Shown here: positions 42,835-52,129 of the stretch, one piece after another | How the letters are laid out: each line of letters starts with the position of its first letter | Numbering within the stretch: position 1 is the first letter of the stretch | Assembly: GCF_026191675.1 (NCBI RefSeq) | Contig: NZ_JAKRRY010000026.1 | Span: forward strand, 1 to 64,000 | From: Vibrio qingdaonensis | GTDB taxonomy: Bacteria; Pseudomonadota; Gammaproteobacteria; Enterobacterales; Vibrionaceae | Direction: 5' to 3' | DNA length: 64,000 bases | Made by a program: the position numbers and the translations under genes | Notes under the pieces: model-generated | Databases searched by the model: none | The model's input: the letters and a program-made list of their open reading frames with translations, nothing else | Told to the model about the DNA's origin: nothing

Positions 42835-43394
42835 GTCTATCTCGTACTCTTTATACCCTTTTATTCATCATATCGCTTGGTTGCGCGTATTATCTCTATA
42901 CCAAAGAGGATACTGGCGTGATTCAAGTAGCGCCGAATATTGAACTTCCAGCCTTTAGTGGTAAAGATCTGCACAACATTTCTTATTCCGATAATGGTGT
43001 GCGCAGCTACAGCATTAACTCCATCCATCTCGAGCATTTTTCCAAAAAAGGCGAGACGGTGTTTGAGCGACCGGTGCTAAAAATCTATGCGCAAGGCACG
43101 ACTCAAGAATGGGAAATTTCAGCGGCAAAAGCCATTCTCGATAAACAAGATGTGCTAACGCTCTATGACGATGTCATTGCTAGAAATTTGCTTGATGACT
43201 CAGGTTTCGATACTTTATCAACAGACCAGATGAGCATTCAGTTAGACAATCGTGATTTTTGGGCTGATACTAACGTTCTTATGTTAGGCCCACAGTTTGA
43301 AACGCGTGGGGATGCGATGAAAGGAAACTTCGCAGACAACCTCGCAGAGCTCTATAAAAAAGTGAATAGTAAATATGAAACTCTCACACCTTAG
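42831..43394 (+). CDS. lptC: LPS export system protein LptC
   Basis: Bitopic inner-membrane protein (187 residues): one N-terminal helix (LLFIISLGCAYYLY) and a periplasmic beta-jellyroll that passes LPS from LptB2FG to LptA. NISYSDNGVRSYSINSIHLEHF and the LYDDVIARN strand are typical. Overlaps both neighbours (4 bases with kdsC, 20 with lptA). Confidence 0.94.
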   Translation: MSLSRTLYTLLFIISLGCAYYLYTKEDTGVIQVAPNIELPAFSGKDLHNISYSDNGVRSYSINSIHLEHFSKKGETVFERPVLKIYAQGTTQEWEISAAKAILDKQDVLTLYDDVIARNLLDDSGFDTLSTDQMSIQLDNRDFWADTNVLMLGPQFETRGDAMKGNFADNLAELYKKVNSKYETLTP

Positions 43395-43869
43395 CCTTGG
43401 GCTTTGCCTGATGTTCCCAGTAGCCGCATACGCACTCTCTACGGATACAGAGCAACCCGTGTATATCGACTCTGACAGCCAACAGCTTGATATGAAAAGT
43501 AATCAAGTCACGTTCGTTGGTGATGTAAAACTAAAACAAGGCAGCATTAATATTAATGCAGACAAGATTATAGTCACCAGAGAAGCGAAAACTGGAGCCC
43601 TTCAAGTCATTGAAGGATATGGTAATTTAGCGACTTTCTCACAGTTAACTGACGACGGTAAAACCTTGTACGGCGAAGCAAAGGCGTTACATTATGCCTT
43701 GCAAGCGGATCAATTAACGATGACGAACCAAGCCATGCTATCGCAAGATGGCAGCATTATTCGAGGCACCAAAATTCGCTATCGAATATCATCACAAAAA
43801 CTTATTGCTGATGGTAACGCTAATGAACGAGTATCTACCGTTCTTCAACCTCAACAAGCTCAAGAGTAA
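43375..43869 (+). CDS. lptA: Periplasmic LPS-binding bridge protein LptA
   Basis: 164 residues with a signal peptide (LSHLSLGLCLMFPVAAYA) and the OstA-like jellyroll (IDSDSQQLDMKSNQVTFVGDVKLKQGS). Polymerises to form the periplasmic bridge for LPS between LptC and LptD. Confidence 0.95.
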   Translation: MKLSHLSLGLCLMFPVAAYALSTDTEQPVYIDSDSQQLDMKSNQVTFVGDVKLKQGSININADKIIVTREAKTGALQVIEGYGNLATFSQLTDDGKTLYGEAKALHYALQADQLTMTNQAMLSQDGSIIRGTKIRYRISSQKLIADGNANERVSTVLQPQQAQE

Positions 43870-43880
43870 ATATTTCGATT

Positions 43881-44606
43881 ATGGCGCTACTTAAAGCAAC
43901 TCACCTGGCAAAAAGCTATAAAAATCGAAAGGTCGTGTCTGACGTGAGCCTCTCCGTAGAGTCAGGTCAGATTGTCGGCTTACTCGGTCCTAATGGTGCG
44001 GGTAAGACCACTTCATTCTACATGATCGTTGGGCTAGTTCCTCGAGACGAAGGGTCAATTACCATCGATGACGAAGACATCAGTATTTTACCGATGCACA
44101 GCCGCGCGAAAATGGGCATTGGCTATTTACCGCAAGAAGCGTCTATTTTTAGAAAACTAAGCGTTGAAAATAACATCTTAGCGGTACTAGAGACCCGTAA
44201 CGAGTTGACGCAAGAGGAGCGTCAGGATCGTTTAGAAGACTTGCTCGAAGAATTTAGTATTCAGCATATCCGTAAAAGTGCTGGTATGGCACTGTCTGGT
44301 GGTGAACGCCGCCGTGTCGAAATTGCTCGAGCATTAGCCGCTAACCCGCAATTTATCTTGCTCGATGAACCTTTTGCCGGGGTTGACCCTATCTCGGTTA
44401 TTGATATTAAAAAGATTATCGAACACTTAAGAGACCGAGGTCTCGGCGTTTTAATCACAGACCATAACGTGCGTGAAACACTTGATGTTTGTGAAAAAGC
44501 CTACATTGTCAGCCAAGGTCACCTGATCGCCGAAGGAACACCGGAAGATGTTCTCAATAATGAACATGTAAAACAGGTTTATCTCGGAGAACAATTCCGA
44601 CTATGA
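43881..44606 (+). CDS. lptB: LPS export ABC ATPase LptB
   Basis: Drives LPS extraction by LptFG. 241 residues with Walker A GPNGAGKTT near 38, signature LSGGERRRVEIARA and Walker B FILLDEPFAGVDP, all typical of LptB. LptF and LptG are not in the window, as is usual (separate locus). rpoN follows after 45 bases. Confidence 0.97.
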   Translation: MALLKATHLAKSYKNRKVVSDVSLSVESGQIVGLLGPNGAGKTTSFYMIVGLVPRDEGSITIDDEDISILPMHSRAKMGIGYLPQEASIFRKLSVENNILAVLETRNELTQEERQDRLEDLLEEFSIQHIRKSAGMALSGGERRRVEIARALAANPQFILLDEPFAGVDPISVIDIKKIIEHLRDRGLGVLITDHNVRETLDVCEKAYIVSQGHLIAEGTPEDVLNNEHVKQVYLGEQFRL

Positions 44607-44651
44607 TTTAATAGTCAGGTAGAACATTTATTAATAGGCCAACAAGACTGC

Positions 44652-46118
44652 ATGAAACCCTCATTACAACTCAAGCTAGGTCAACAGTTAGCAATGACGC
44701 CACAACTGCAGCAAGCCATTCGCTTATTGCAGTTGTCTACACTCGATCTTCAACAAGAAATTCAAGAAGCCTTGGATTCTAACCCGCTACTTGATGTTGA
44801 AGAGTCAGTAGAAGAAACTAGCGCTAATGAAGAAAAGACTAGCCTAGAAAAAAAAGAGGACTCCAGTCTTGAAGCAACAAACGAGCCTGAGCCGAAAGAC
44901 AGCTCTGAACTCATCGAGTCCTCTGAAATAACTACTGATTTAGAAATTGATACCACGTGGGATGATGTATACAGCGCTAATACTGGTAACACGGGTATTA
45001 GTTTGGACGACGACCTGCCTATCTACCAAGGCGAAACCACGCAATCTCTTCAAGACTACCTAATCTGGCAACTCGACCTTACTCCGTTTTCCGACACTGA
45101 CCGAGCCATAGCTTTAGCGGTTATCGACGCGATTGATAGCCAAGGCTATCTCACTCAATCGTGTGAGGAGTTACTCGAAAGTGTTGATATTGACGATCTT
45201 GAACTTGACGAAGTAGAAGCGGTCCGTAAACGTATTCAGCAATTTGATCCATTAGGTGTTGCATCCGTTAATTTACAAGATTGCCTCTTGCTGCAACTGG
45301 CCACGTTCCCTGAAGATACCCCGTGGTTGCATGAGGCCCGACTGATTTTGGCCCATCATATTGACCAATTGGGCAATCGTGATTACAAACTCGTGATTAA
45401 AGAGACTAAGCTAAAAGAAACAGAACTTCGAGAAGTCCTACAGCTTATTCAACAACTCGATCCTCGTCCCGGCAGCAAGATTACGCCAGATGAAACCGAG
45501 TATGTGGTCCCTGATGTCTCTGTTTTTAAAGACCGCGGTAAGTGGGTCGTACAAATTAACCCTGACAGTGTGCCTCGATTAAAGGTCAATCAACAATACG
45601 CGCAGCTAGGTACCGGGAATAGCCCAGATAGCCAATATATTCGCTCAAACCTGCAAGAGGCCAAATGGCTAATCAAAAGCCTAGAGAGTCGAAATGAGAC
45701 TCTGCTCAAAGTCGCGAAATGTATTGTTGAACATCAGCACGACTTCTTTGAATATGGAGAAGAAGCGATGAAACCTATGGTATTGAATGACGTTGCGTTA
45801 GCGGTTGATATGCACGAATCAACAATATCTAGGGTAACCACACAGAAGTATATGCATACGCCACGTGGTATTTTTGAACTGAAATATTTTTTCTCAAGCC
45901 ATGTATCAACAGACAATGGTGGTGAGTGCTCCTCTACCGCCATTCGAGCCCTTATCAAGAAGCTTGTTGCTGGTGAAAATTCAGCCAAGCCATTGAGCGA
46001 TAGTAAAATCGCAGCTCAGCTAGCTGACCAAGGCATCCAAGTTGCTAGACGGACTATAGCAAAGTATCGAGAGTCGTTAGGCATCGCACCTTCAAGTCAG
46101 CGCAAACGCCTACTTTAA
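44652..46118 (+). CDS. rpoN: RNA polymerase sigma-54 factor
   Basis: Alternative sigma factor for enhancer-dependent promoters (nitrogen, flagella and, in Vibrio, the Qrr small RNAs). 488 residues. Region I is Gln/Leu-rich (LKLGQQLAMTPQLQQAIRLL), region II very acidic (about 50-115), the core-binding region mid-protein, then the helix-turn-helix and the RpoN box ARRTIAKYRE near 470. Complete. hpf, ptsN, rapZ and npr follow, the standard rpoN cluster. Confidence 0.98.
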   Translation: MKPSLQLKLGQQLAMTPQLQQAIRLLQLSTLDLQQEIQEALDSNPLLDVEESVEETSANEEKTSLEKKEDSSLEATNEPEPKDSSELIESSEITTDLEIDTTWDDVYSANTGNTGISLDDDLPIYQGETTQSLQDYLIWQLDLTPFSDTDRAIALAVIDAIDSQGYLTQSCEELLESVDIDDLELDEVEAVRKRIQQFDPLGVASVNLQDCLLLQLATFPEDTPWLHEARLILAHHIDQLGNRDYKLVIKETKLKETELREVLQLIQQLDPRPGSKITPDETEYVVPDVSVFKDRGKWVVQINPDSVPRLKVNQQYAQLGTGNSPDSQYIRSNLQEAKWLIKSLESRNETLLKVAKCIVEHQHDFFEYGEEAMKPMVLNDVALAVDMHESTISRVTTQKYMHTPRGIFELKYFFSSHVSTDNGGECSSTAIRALIKKLVAGENSAKPLSDSKIAAQLADQGIQVARRTIAKYRESLGIAPSSQRKRLL

Positions 46119-46143
46119 GGCCCACAACCAAAAAGGAAAGTCT

Positions 46144-46431
46144 ATGCAAATTCAAATCCAAGGCCACCATGTTGATCTTACTGAGTCCATGCAAGACTAC
46201 GTTAATAGTAAATTTCAGAAACTAGAACGCTTTTTTGATCATATAAATACCATTCAAGTGATATTACGTGTTGAAAAATTAAATCAGATCGCTGAAGCTA
46301 CGCTCCACATAAATCAAGCTGAAATTCATGCGACAGCAGAAGACGAGAGTATGTACGCGGCGATCGACTCACTCGTTGACAAGCTTGTCCGACAATTGAA
46401 TAAGCACAAAGAAAAAATAAGTAATCACTAA
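46144..46431 (+). CDS. hpf: Ribosome hibernation promoting factor
   Basis: Short HPF (95 residues) that binds the 30S decoding region and promotes 100S dimers in stationary phase. Starts MQIQIQGHHVDLTESMQDYV; basic helix at the C-terminus (DSLVDKLVRQLNKHKEK). A GGAAAG ribosome binding site lies ahead; ptsN starts one base after its stop. Confidence 0.96.
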   Translation: MQIQIQGHHVDLTESMQDYVNSKFQKLERFFDHINTIQVILRVEKLNQIAEATLHINQAEIHATAEDESMYAAIDSLVDKLVRQLNKHKEKISNH

Positions 46432-46432
46432 C

Positions 46433-46879
46433 ATGCAAATAAGTGAAGTATTGACTCTGGACTGCACAAAAAGTGCAGTCCCTTGTACGAGTAAAAAACG
46501 CGCCCTTGAAATCATCAGTGAAATTGCGGCTGAACAGACGGGTCAAAACTCAACAGAATTGTTTGAGTGCATGCTAAATCGAGAGAAAGTCGGCAGTACT
46601 GGTATCGGAAATGGTATTGCGATCCCTCACGCGCGAATGCAAGATAGCGATAAAGCTGTCGCCATCCTGTTACAGTGCCAAGAACCTGTTGAATTTGATT
46701 CAATAGATAATCGACCTGTTGATTTACTGTTTGCGCTGCTAGTGCCTGATGCTCAATGTAAAGAGCACCTTAAGACTCTGTCGTGTATGGCAGAGCGCTT
46801 GAACGACAAAGCGGTGCTTAAACAACTGCGTAAAGCCCAAAGCGATCAAGAGCTTTACGATATTATCGTTAGCCACTAA
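46433..46879 (+). CDS. ptsN: Nitrogen-regulatory PTS enzyme IIA (EIIA-Ntr)
   Basis: Phosphoryl acceptor of the nitrogen PTS, phosphorylated on His66 (GNGIAIPHARM). 148 residues. It regulates K+ transport and other targets through its phosphorylation state. Works with Npr, encoded two genes downstream, and EI-Ntr (ptsP), not in the window. Confidence 0.96.
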   Translation: MQISEVLTLDCTKSAVPCTSKKRALEIISEIAAEQTGQNSTELFECMLNREKVGSTGIGNGIAIPHARMQDSDKAVAILLQCQEPVEFDSIDNRPVDLLFALLVPDAQCKEHLKTLSCMAERLNDKAVLKQLRKAQSDQELYDIIVSH

Positions 46880-46897
46880 TTATACAGAGTCAAAATT

Positions 46898-47755
46898 ATG
46901 CGATTGGTTGTTGTGAGTGGGCATTCTGGTGCTGGGAAAAGCGTTGCTCTTAGGGTACTAGAAGACTCTGGTTACTACTGCGTAGATAACCTACCCGTCG
47001 ATTTGCTTGATCATTTTGTTGAGAGTACTCAAGACTCTCAACAAAATGTTGCGGTCAGCATTGATATTAGAAACCTACCAGAAAATTTAAACCAACTCAG
47101 CATAAAGCTTGATGAATTGGCTAAGCAGCACGACGTAAAAGTATTATTTCTCGATGCGACAAAATCGGTTCTCCTTACTCGCTATAGCGAGACAAGACGG
47201 ATTCACCCGCTTTCCCAACAAAAAGAAAAACTCTCTCTCGAGCAAGCGATTGATCTTGAGCACAAACTGTTAAAGCCAATCAAAGAGCAAGCCGACTACT
47301 TGATCGACTCTAGTGAACGCTCTATTCACGATCTTAGTGAAACCATCCGCATCGAACTAGAAGGCAAAGAGAAAAAAGAATTAGTGATGGTATTCCAATC
47401 ATTTGGATTCAAATATGGGATGCCCAACGATGCCGACTACGTATTTGATGTGCGCTTTCTTCCCAATCCTCACTGGCAACCTGAGCTAAGACCACTCACT
47501 GGTCTTGATGCCCCGATCAAATCATTTCTCGAGTCACACCCTGAAGTCATTGAGCTGAAATTACAAATCCAAAACTTCATAGAACGATGGTTGCCATTAC
47601 TAGAGAAAAACAACCGCAGCTACTTAACGGTCGCCATCGGTTGCACAGGGGGCAAACACCGCTCAGTCTACATTACTCAGCAAATTGGTGAGTACTTTGC
47701 TCAAAGCGGGCATCAGGTCCAAATACGGCATGCTTCGCTAGAACATCATCAATAG
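46898..47755 (+). CDS. rapZ: RNase adapter protein RapZ
   Basis: RNA-binding protein of 285 residues; in E. coli it presents the sRNA GlmZ to RNase E and senses glucosamine-6-phosphate. Walker A GHSGAGKS (8-15) at the N-terminus, and the C-terminal RNA-binding domain has the conserved VAIGCTGGKHRSVYITQQIG. Conserved neighbour of ptsN/npr. Confidence 0.96.
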   Translation: MRLVVVSGHSGAGKSVALRVLEDSGYYCVDNLPVDLLDHFVESTQDSQQNVAVSIDIRNLPENLNQLSIKLDELAKQHDVKVLFLDATKSVLLTRYSETRRIHPLSQQKEKLSLEQAIDLEHKLLKPIKEQADYLIDSSERSIHDLSETIRIELEGKEKKELVMVFQSFGFKYGMPNDADYVFDVRFLPNPHWQPELRPLTGLDAPIKSFLESHPEVIELKLQIQNFIERWLPLLEKNNRSYLTVAIGCTGGKHRSVYITQQIGEYFAQSGHQVQIRHASLEHHQ

Positions 47756-47764
47756 GAACCTTTC

Positions 47765-48040
47765 ATGTCGACATCCCGAACTGTTTTGATTCAAAATCGT
47801 TTAGGGTTGCACGCACGTGCAGCCGTCAAACTCGTCGAACTCGCACAAAGCTTTCATGCTACCGTTACCGTTTGTAATCACGAACAAAAAGAAGCGACGG
47901 CGGACAGTGTCATGGGGCTACTGATGTTAGAGTCCGCACAAGGTGAATTCATCACTATCAAAGCCGATGGAGAACAAGCTGAGCAAGCCCTACAGGCGGT
48001 TTGCGAACTGGTTGAACATCGTTTTGATGAAGATGAGTAA
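47765..48040 (+). CDS. npr: Phosphocarrier protein NPr
   Basis: HPr-like carrier of the nitrogen PTS (91 residues), phosphorylated on His16 in NRLGLHARAAVKLVELA and passing the phosphate to PtsN. The usual regulatory serine region is DSVMGLLMLESAQG. Last gene of the rpoN cluster; 114 bases separate it from mgtE. Confidence 0.96.
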   Translation: MSTSRTVLIQNRLGLHARAAVKLVELAQSFHATVTVCNHEQKEATADSVMGLLMLESAQGEFITIKADGEQAEQALQAVCELVEHRFDEDE

Positions 48041-48154
48041 GCCAATTCTTAGCGAGTAAAAATTTCGCACTGCCATTTATACGTTGTTATTAATTAACGT
48101 GTAGAATTAGGCTAATATTCAGTACATTAAAGCAGTTAAGTTCAAGGGGTAGCC

Positions 48155-49513
48155 ATGGCAGAGCAAATAGAATTCGACCAAGCTCACCAAACGCTCCAAG
48201 AAGTAAGTGAAGCGCTAGAAAATGGTCGCTTTGTTTACGTACGCAGACAGCTTCAGGATATGGAACCTGAAGACATTGCCCACCTTCTCGAGGCCTCCCC
48301 TCGTAAAAGTCGCGACGTCCTTTGGCAACTTACCGACCCTGAAGACTACGGCGAAATTCTTGATGAATTAAATGAAGACGTCAAAGATAACCTTGTGTCT
48401 AAAATGGCACCAGAGAAGCTGGCGGAAGCAACAGAAGGCATGGACACCGATGATGTCGCCTATGTTTTGCGAAGCCTGCCTGATGACGTCTCACGAGAAG
48501 TACTTTCCCAAATGGACACGGCTGACAGGCAGCGTGTAGAGACCGCCCTTTCCTACCCGGAAGACAGTGCCGGCGGCATCATGAACACTGACGTAATTAC
48601 TATTCGTGGTGATGTCGATGTCGATGTGGTACTTCGCTACCTTCGCATGCGAGGGGAGCTCCCTGAAGCGACGGATGCCCTCTATGTCATCGATGAAGAG
48701 AGCATGCTAATAGGACACTTATCTCTCAGTACCATTTTGACCACTCAACCCGACGTAAAGGTGATTGATGTCATGGATGACGCTGACGAGGCTATCCATG
48801 TGGAAACCAGTGACTCTGATGTCGCATCCTTATTTGAACGTCGAGACTGGGTCTCAGCGCCAGTAGTAGATAGTGACCACCACCTTGTTGGTCGTATTAC
48901 TATCGATGATGTTGTCGATATTATTCGAGAAGACGCCGAACACTCAATGATGAGCATGGCAGGGATGGATGACGATGAAGATACATTCGCTCCAGTCGTC
49001 AAATCAGCAAGGCGCCGAAGCGTATGGCTGGGCGCCAATGTCCTAGCGGCACTTGCTGCGGCTTCTGTTTCTAATATGTTTGAAGCCACCTTAGAGCAAA
49101 TGGCAGCTATCGCCGTGCTGATGACCATTGTACCTTCAATGGGAGGGGTTGCAGGGAACCAAACCGTCGCCTTGGTCATTAGAGGCCTTGCATTAGGTCA
49201 CATTGGTGACAGTAACAAGCGAGAACTTTTACTGAAAGAAGCGGCGATAGGCTTTCTAAACGGCATATTATGGGCATTAATTATTGGTGGTATTGTCGTG
49301 GCGTGGAAAGGAAACTGGATGCTAGGAGGCATTATTTCAGCCGCCATGCTAACCAACTTACTGGTGGCAGGTATTGCTGGAGTCACGATCCCTATCTTCT
49401 TGAAGAAACTGAATATTGACCCAGCGCTTGCAGGCGGCATGGCATTGACGACGATTACCGATGTGATCGGTTTATCGGTCTTCCTTGGCTTAGCCACCGT
49501 ACTCCTCACCTAA
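48155..49513 (+). CDS. mgtE: Magnesium transporter MgtE
   Basis: Inner-membrane Mg2+ channel of 452 residues: cytoplasmic N domain (superhelix, about 1-135) , two CBS domains (about 140-265), a plug helix and five C-terminal transmembrane helices. Characteristic LPDDVSREVLSQMD, YPEDSAGGIMNTDVITI and PSMGGVAGNQTVALVIRGLALG are present. Own transcription unit with AAGGGG ahead of the ATG. Confidence 0.95.
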   Translation: MAEQIEFDQAHQTLQEVSEALENGRFVYVRRQLQDMEPEDIAHLLEASPRKSRDVLWQLTDPEDYGEILDELNEDVKDNLVSKMAPEKLAEATEGMDTDDVAYVLRSLPDDVSREVLSQMDTADRQRVETALSYPEDSAGGIMNTDVITIRGDVDVDVVLRYLRMRGELPEATDALYVIDEESMLIGHLSLSTILTTQPDVKVIDVMDDADEAIHVETSDSDVASLFERRDWVSAPVVDSDHHLVGRITIDDVVDIIREDAEHSMMSMAGMDDDEDTFAPVVKSARRRSVWLGANVLAALAAASVSNMFEATLEQMAAIAVLMTIVPSMGGVAGNQTVALVIRGLALGHIGDSNKRELLLKEAAIGFLNGILWALIIGGIVVAWKGNWMLGGIISAAMLTNLLVAGIAGVTIPIFLKKLNIDPALAGGMALTTITDVIGLSVFLGLATVLLT

Positions 49514-49633
49514 CCGTCTTCACAGCGCTATCTCATTCGGCCCCTACTATTATCGTGATATTGGGGGGGCTTGTATCGTAATATTAGGGGCTGGTTTCCC
49601 CCAGAGACTAAAAATAAAGATGACGTACAATAA

Positions 49634-49662
49634 AAAAACGGAGCCCATTGGGCTCCGTTTTT
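49634..49662. terminator. Terminator of the rpsP-rplS operon (bidirectional)
   Basis: AAAAACGGAGCCC / GGGCTCCGTTTTT perfect 13-bp stem with an ATT loop, about 25 bases after the rplS stop; symmetric, so it can also stop mgtE transcripts. Confidence 0.94.
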
Positions 49663-49687
49663 ATTTGAGAACGCTAGTCTAATAGCA

Positions 49688-50041
49688 TTACTTCTTAGTA
49701 AGTTTCTCTTTGATACGAGCTGACTTACCAGAACGCTCACGTAGGTAGTACAACTTGGCACGACGTACTGCACCACGGCGTTTAACTTCGATGCTATCAA
49801 CCATTGGAGAGTGAGTTTGGAACGCACGCTCTACACCTTCACCGTTCGAGATTTTACGAACTGTGAATGCAGAGTGAAGACCACGGTTACGAATAGCGAT
49901 TACAACGCCTTCGTATGCCTGTAGACGCTCACGGTCACCTTCTTTTACTTTAACCTGAACTACAACAGTGTCACCTGGTGCAAATTTAGGTAGGTCTGAT
50001 TTCATTTGCTCTTCTTCAAGAGCCTTGATGATGTTACTCAT
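49688..50041 (-). CDS. rplS: 50S ribosomal protein L19
   Basis: 117 residues at the 30S-50S interface. Standard sequence (PKFAPGDTVVVQVKVKEGDRERLQAYEGVVI, RRAKLYYLRERSGKSARIKE). Last gene of the rpsP-rimM-trmD-rplS operon. Confidence 0.98.
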   Translation of the reverse strand: MSNIIKALEEEQMKSDLPKFAPGDTVVVQVKVKEGDRERLQAYEGVVIAIRNRGLHSAFTVRKISNGEGVERAFQTHSPMVDSIEVKRRGAVRRAKLYYLRERSGKSARIKEKLTKK

Positions 50042-50090
50042 GTTCTTAAATTCCTAGAATAAACTGATACTAAAATAAATAGGTTACTGC

Positions 50091-50840
50091 TTACTTTTCA
50101 TCTAAACGATACGCTTTGACAAATTCAGCCAGTAATTGTTCCTGTTCGTCAGTCAGAGCTAGGTTTTCCAGGAGTTCCGGTCTTCTTAGCCAAGTACGGC
50201 CCAACGACTGTTGTAGTCGCCAGCGACGAATGTCTTTGTGATTTCCAGACTTTAATACACTTGGTATTTCCAGTCCGTCCAACACGTCAGGGCGCGTGTA
50301 ATGCGGACAATCCAACAAACCATTTGCAAAAGAGTCTTCTTCTGCTGACGCAAAGTCACCCAATACTCCCGGAACAAACCGAGACACTGAGTCAATCAAC
50401 GTCATGGCTGGGATCTCCCCACCCGTCATCACAAAATCTCCAATTGACCATTCTTCGTCAACTTCAGTTTGGATGATGCGCTCATCTACCCCTTCATAGC
50501 GACCACATATCAACACTAGGTTGTCGTTCTTCGCTAATTCCTCTACCCCTTGCTGATCGAGCTTTCGACCTTGGGGAGATAGGTAAATCACTTTCGTCTT
50601 ACCCGGTGATGCAGCTTTGGCAGTTTTAATGGCATCGCGCAAAGGCTGAACCATCATCAACATACCTGGACCACCACCGTAAGGTCTATCATCGACAGTG
50701 CGATGCTTGTCATGAGTGAAATCTCGAGGATTCCATGTCTCAATAGACAATAAACCTTTTTTAACCGCTTGACCTGTTACTCCGTAGTCAGTAACGCTGC
50801 GGAACATGTCTGGAAACAGGCTAATTATGCCAACCCACAT
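50091..50840 (-). CDS. trmD: tRNA (guanine37-N1)-methyltransferase
   Basis: SPOUT enzyme (249 residues) methylating G37 of tRNAs reading CNN codons, preventing frameshifts. The knot motifs YLSPQGRKLDQQGVEEL, LICGRYEGVDERI and GDFVMTGGEIPAM are intact. Third gene of the operon. Confidence 0.98.
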   Translation of the reverse strand: MWVGIISLFPDMFRSVTDYGVTGQAVKKGLLSIETWNPRDFTHDKHRTVDDRPYGGGPGMLMMVQPLRDAIKTAKAASPGKTKVIYLSPQGRKLDQQGVEELAKNDNLVLICGRYEGVDERIIQTEVDEEWSIGDFVMTGGEIPAMTLIDSVSRFVPGVLGDFASAEEDSFANGLLDCPHYTRPDVLDGLEIPSVLKSGNHKDIRRWRLQQSLGRTWLRRPELLENLALTDEQEQLLAEFVKAYRLDEK

Positions 50841-50875
50841 CTGTTCTCTCGCTCTGTTGGTTACCAGCTACTGGA

Positions 50876-51430
50876 TTAGAATCCAGGATCCCAGTCAACT
50901 TCGATCCGTCGAGCTTCGCGATCAACATTTTTGATCACTTGCTCTTCAAGGTACGGTACCAACCGTTCCTTTTGCCCAAAAGCATCTTTAAGATTTGCTT
51001 TCACTACCAAAACATCGTTTGAACCGGTTTCTAACATGTCAGTTACTTCACCTAAGTCGTAACCTTTTGTTGTAAACACTTTCATGCCAAACAATTCACG
51101 CCAGTAGAATTCATCTTCTGACAGCTCAGGCAGCACCGCTGGGTCGATTGCGATTTCAAAGTTAGTCAGTAGGTGAGCTTCTTCTCGAACCTCTAAACCT
51201 TCTAGCTTACACACCATACCTTTGTTATGGCGCTTCCAACTTTCAACCTTAACCTCAACCCATTTGCCCTTTTGGTTAATATACCAAGGGCTGTAATCAA
51301 AAAGGTTTTCAGGATCGTCTGTATAGGAAAAAACTTTCAGCCATCCACGAATGCCATAAGTAGAACCTAATTTACCTACAACAATTCTTTCGCTTTGGTT
51401 ACTCATCGTGTCTTTACCTTTCATCGACAT
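50876..51430 (-). CDS. rimM: 16S rRNA processing protein RimM
   Basis: Assembly factor for the 30S head, binding S19. Frame of 184 residues; ATG at 51430 is possible, but the ATG at 51406 (MSNQSERIVVGKLGSTYGIRGWLKVF, 176 residues) has AAAGG nearby. RimM barrel domain then PRC-barrel (DEFYWRELFGMKVFTTKGYDLG). Second gene of the rpsP operon. Confidence 0.95.
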   Translation of the reverse strand: MSMKGKDTMSNQSERIVVGKLGSTYGIRGWLKVFSYTDDPENLFDYSPWYINQKGKWVEVKVESWKRHNKGMVCKLEGLEVREEAHLLTNFEIAIDPAVLPELSEDEFYWRELFGMKVFTTKGYDLGEVTDMLETGSNDVLVVKANLKDAFGQKERLVPYLEEQVIKNVDREARRIEVDWDPGF

Positions 51431-51450
51431 ACTGCTTACTGAGCTAATAA

Positions 51451-51699
51451 TTAAGCCGCTTTTTGAGCGTCTTTAACTAGCTTAGCTACGCGGTCAGAAA
51501 CTGTAGCGCCTTGGCTAACCCAGTGGTTAACGCGCTCTAGATCTAGACGTAGGCCTTCTTCTTGACCTTGAGCAGTTGGGTTAAAGAAACCTACTTTCTC
51601 AATGAAACGACCAGTTGCAGCATTGCGGCTATCCGCTACTACGATTTGATAGAATGGACGCTTCTTCGCGCCGTGACGTGCCAAACGAATGGTTACCAT
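51451..51699 (-). CDS. rpsP: 30S ribosomal protein S16
   Basis: 82 residues, needed for 30S assembly. Typical MVTIRLARHGAKKRPFYQIVVADSR and FNPTA. First gene of the operon; AGAGGA ribosome binding site; preceded by a leader with a hairpin (listed). Confidence 0.98.
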   Translation of the reverse strand: MVTIRLARHGAKKRPFYQIVVADSRNAATGRFIEKVGFFNPTAQGQEEGLRLDLERVNHWVSQGATVSDRVAKLVKDAQKAA

Positions 51700-51724
51700 A
51701 TCGTCCTCTTTGCTTTCTCAATAA

Positions 51725-51769
51725 TAAAAATGACCTCAGAAGCGTTTCTCTTATGAAAAACCTGAGGTC
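51725..51769 (-). promoter_or_regulatory. Hairpin with T-tract in the rpsP leader (possible attenuator)
   Basis: On the minus strand GACCTCAG (51762-51769) pairs with CTGAGGTC (51732-51739) over a 22-base loop and is followed by ATTTTTATTATT, then the rpsP ribosome binding site. It could be an attenuator or a regulatory fold for autogenous control. Confidence 0.45.
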
Positions 51770-51792
51770 TCGTGCCAAAATAAAGCCCCGGA

Positions 51793-51820
51793 ATTTTACT
51801 CTTATTCCGTTTCAATGCAA
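51793..51820 (-). promoter_or_regulatory. Probable promoter of the rpsP operon
   Basis: Minus strand TTGCAT (51815-51820), 16-base spacer, TAAAAT (51793-51798), followed by a G+C-rich discriminator TCCGGGGC, as expected for a stringently controlled ribosomal promoter. Leader of about 85 bases. Confidence 0.65.
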
Positions 51821-52032
51821 GGTATTTAGCTATTTTTTCACCAGCACAAACGAGAGCTTTGTAGTGTGATTGAGTTAACAGTTTGAAAAGTAACATCACA
51901 ACGATGAGAAATTAAACACAACTCATGATTAAAAAACCAACAATCGTTCTATAATTTCCGCTCACAAACAAGCCGTCACTCACCGTGATAACTGACATCT
52001 TTGATAGGTTGTATTTAGGTAGAAGCTGGCGA

Positions 52033-52070
52033 TATAAAAACGGGTTACTCACATCGTTGTGAGCAACCCG
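52033..52070 (-). terminator. Terminator of ffh
   Basis: CGGGTT-G/A-CTCAC type 12-bp stem (52040-52051, 52058-52069, one mismatch), six-base loop, followed on the minus strand by TTTTTATA. Confidence 0.88.
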
Positions 52071-52129
52071 AATTTCAAAATGGGTAGAGAAGCTGTGTTA
52101 GCTAGCTCATTCTATGAACAGCATGTCAA

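Larger units (their letters stand above)
51700..52032. other. rpsP leader and ffh-rpsP gap
   Basis: Contains the rpsP promoter and leader hairpin (listed). From about 51840 to 52032 I recognise nothing; a short plus-strand frame over the rpsP start is a shadow. Confidence 0.6.
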
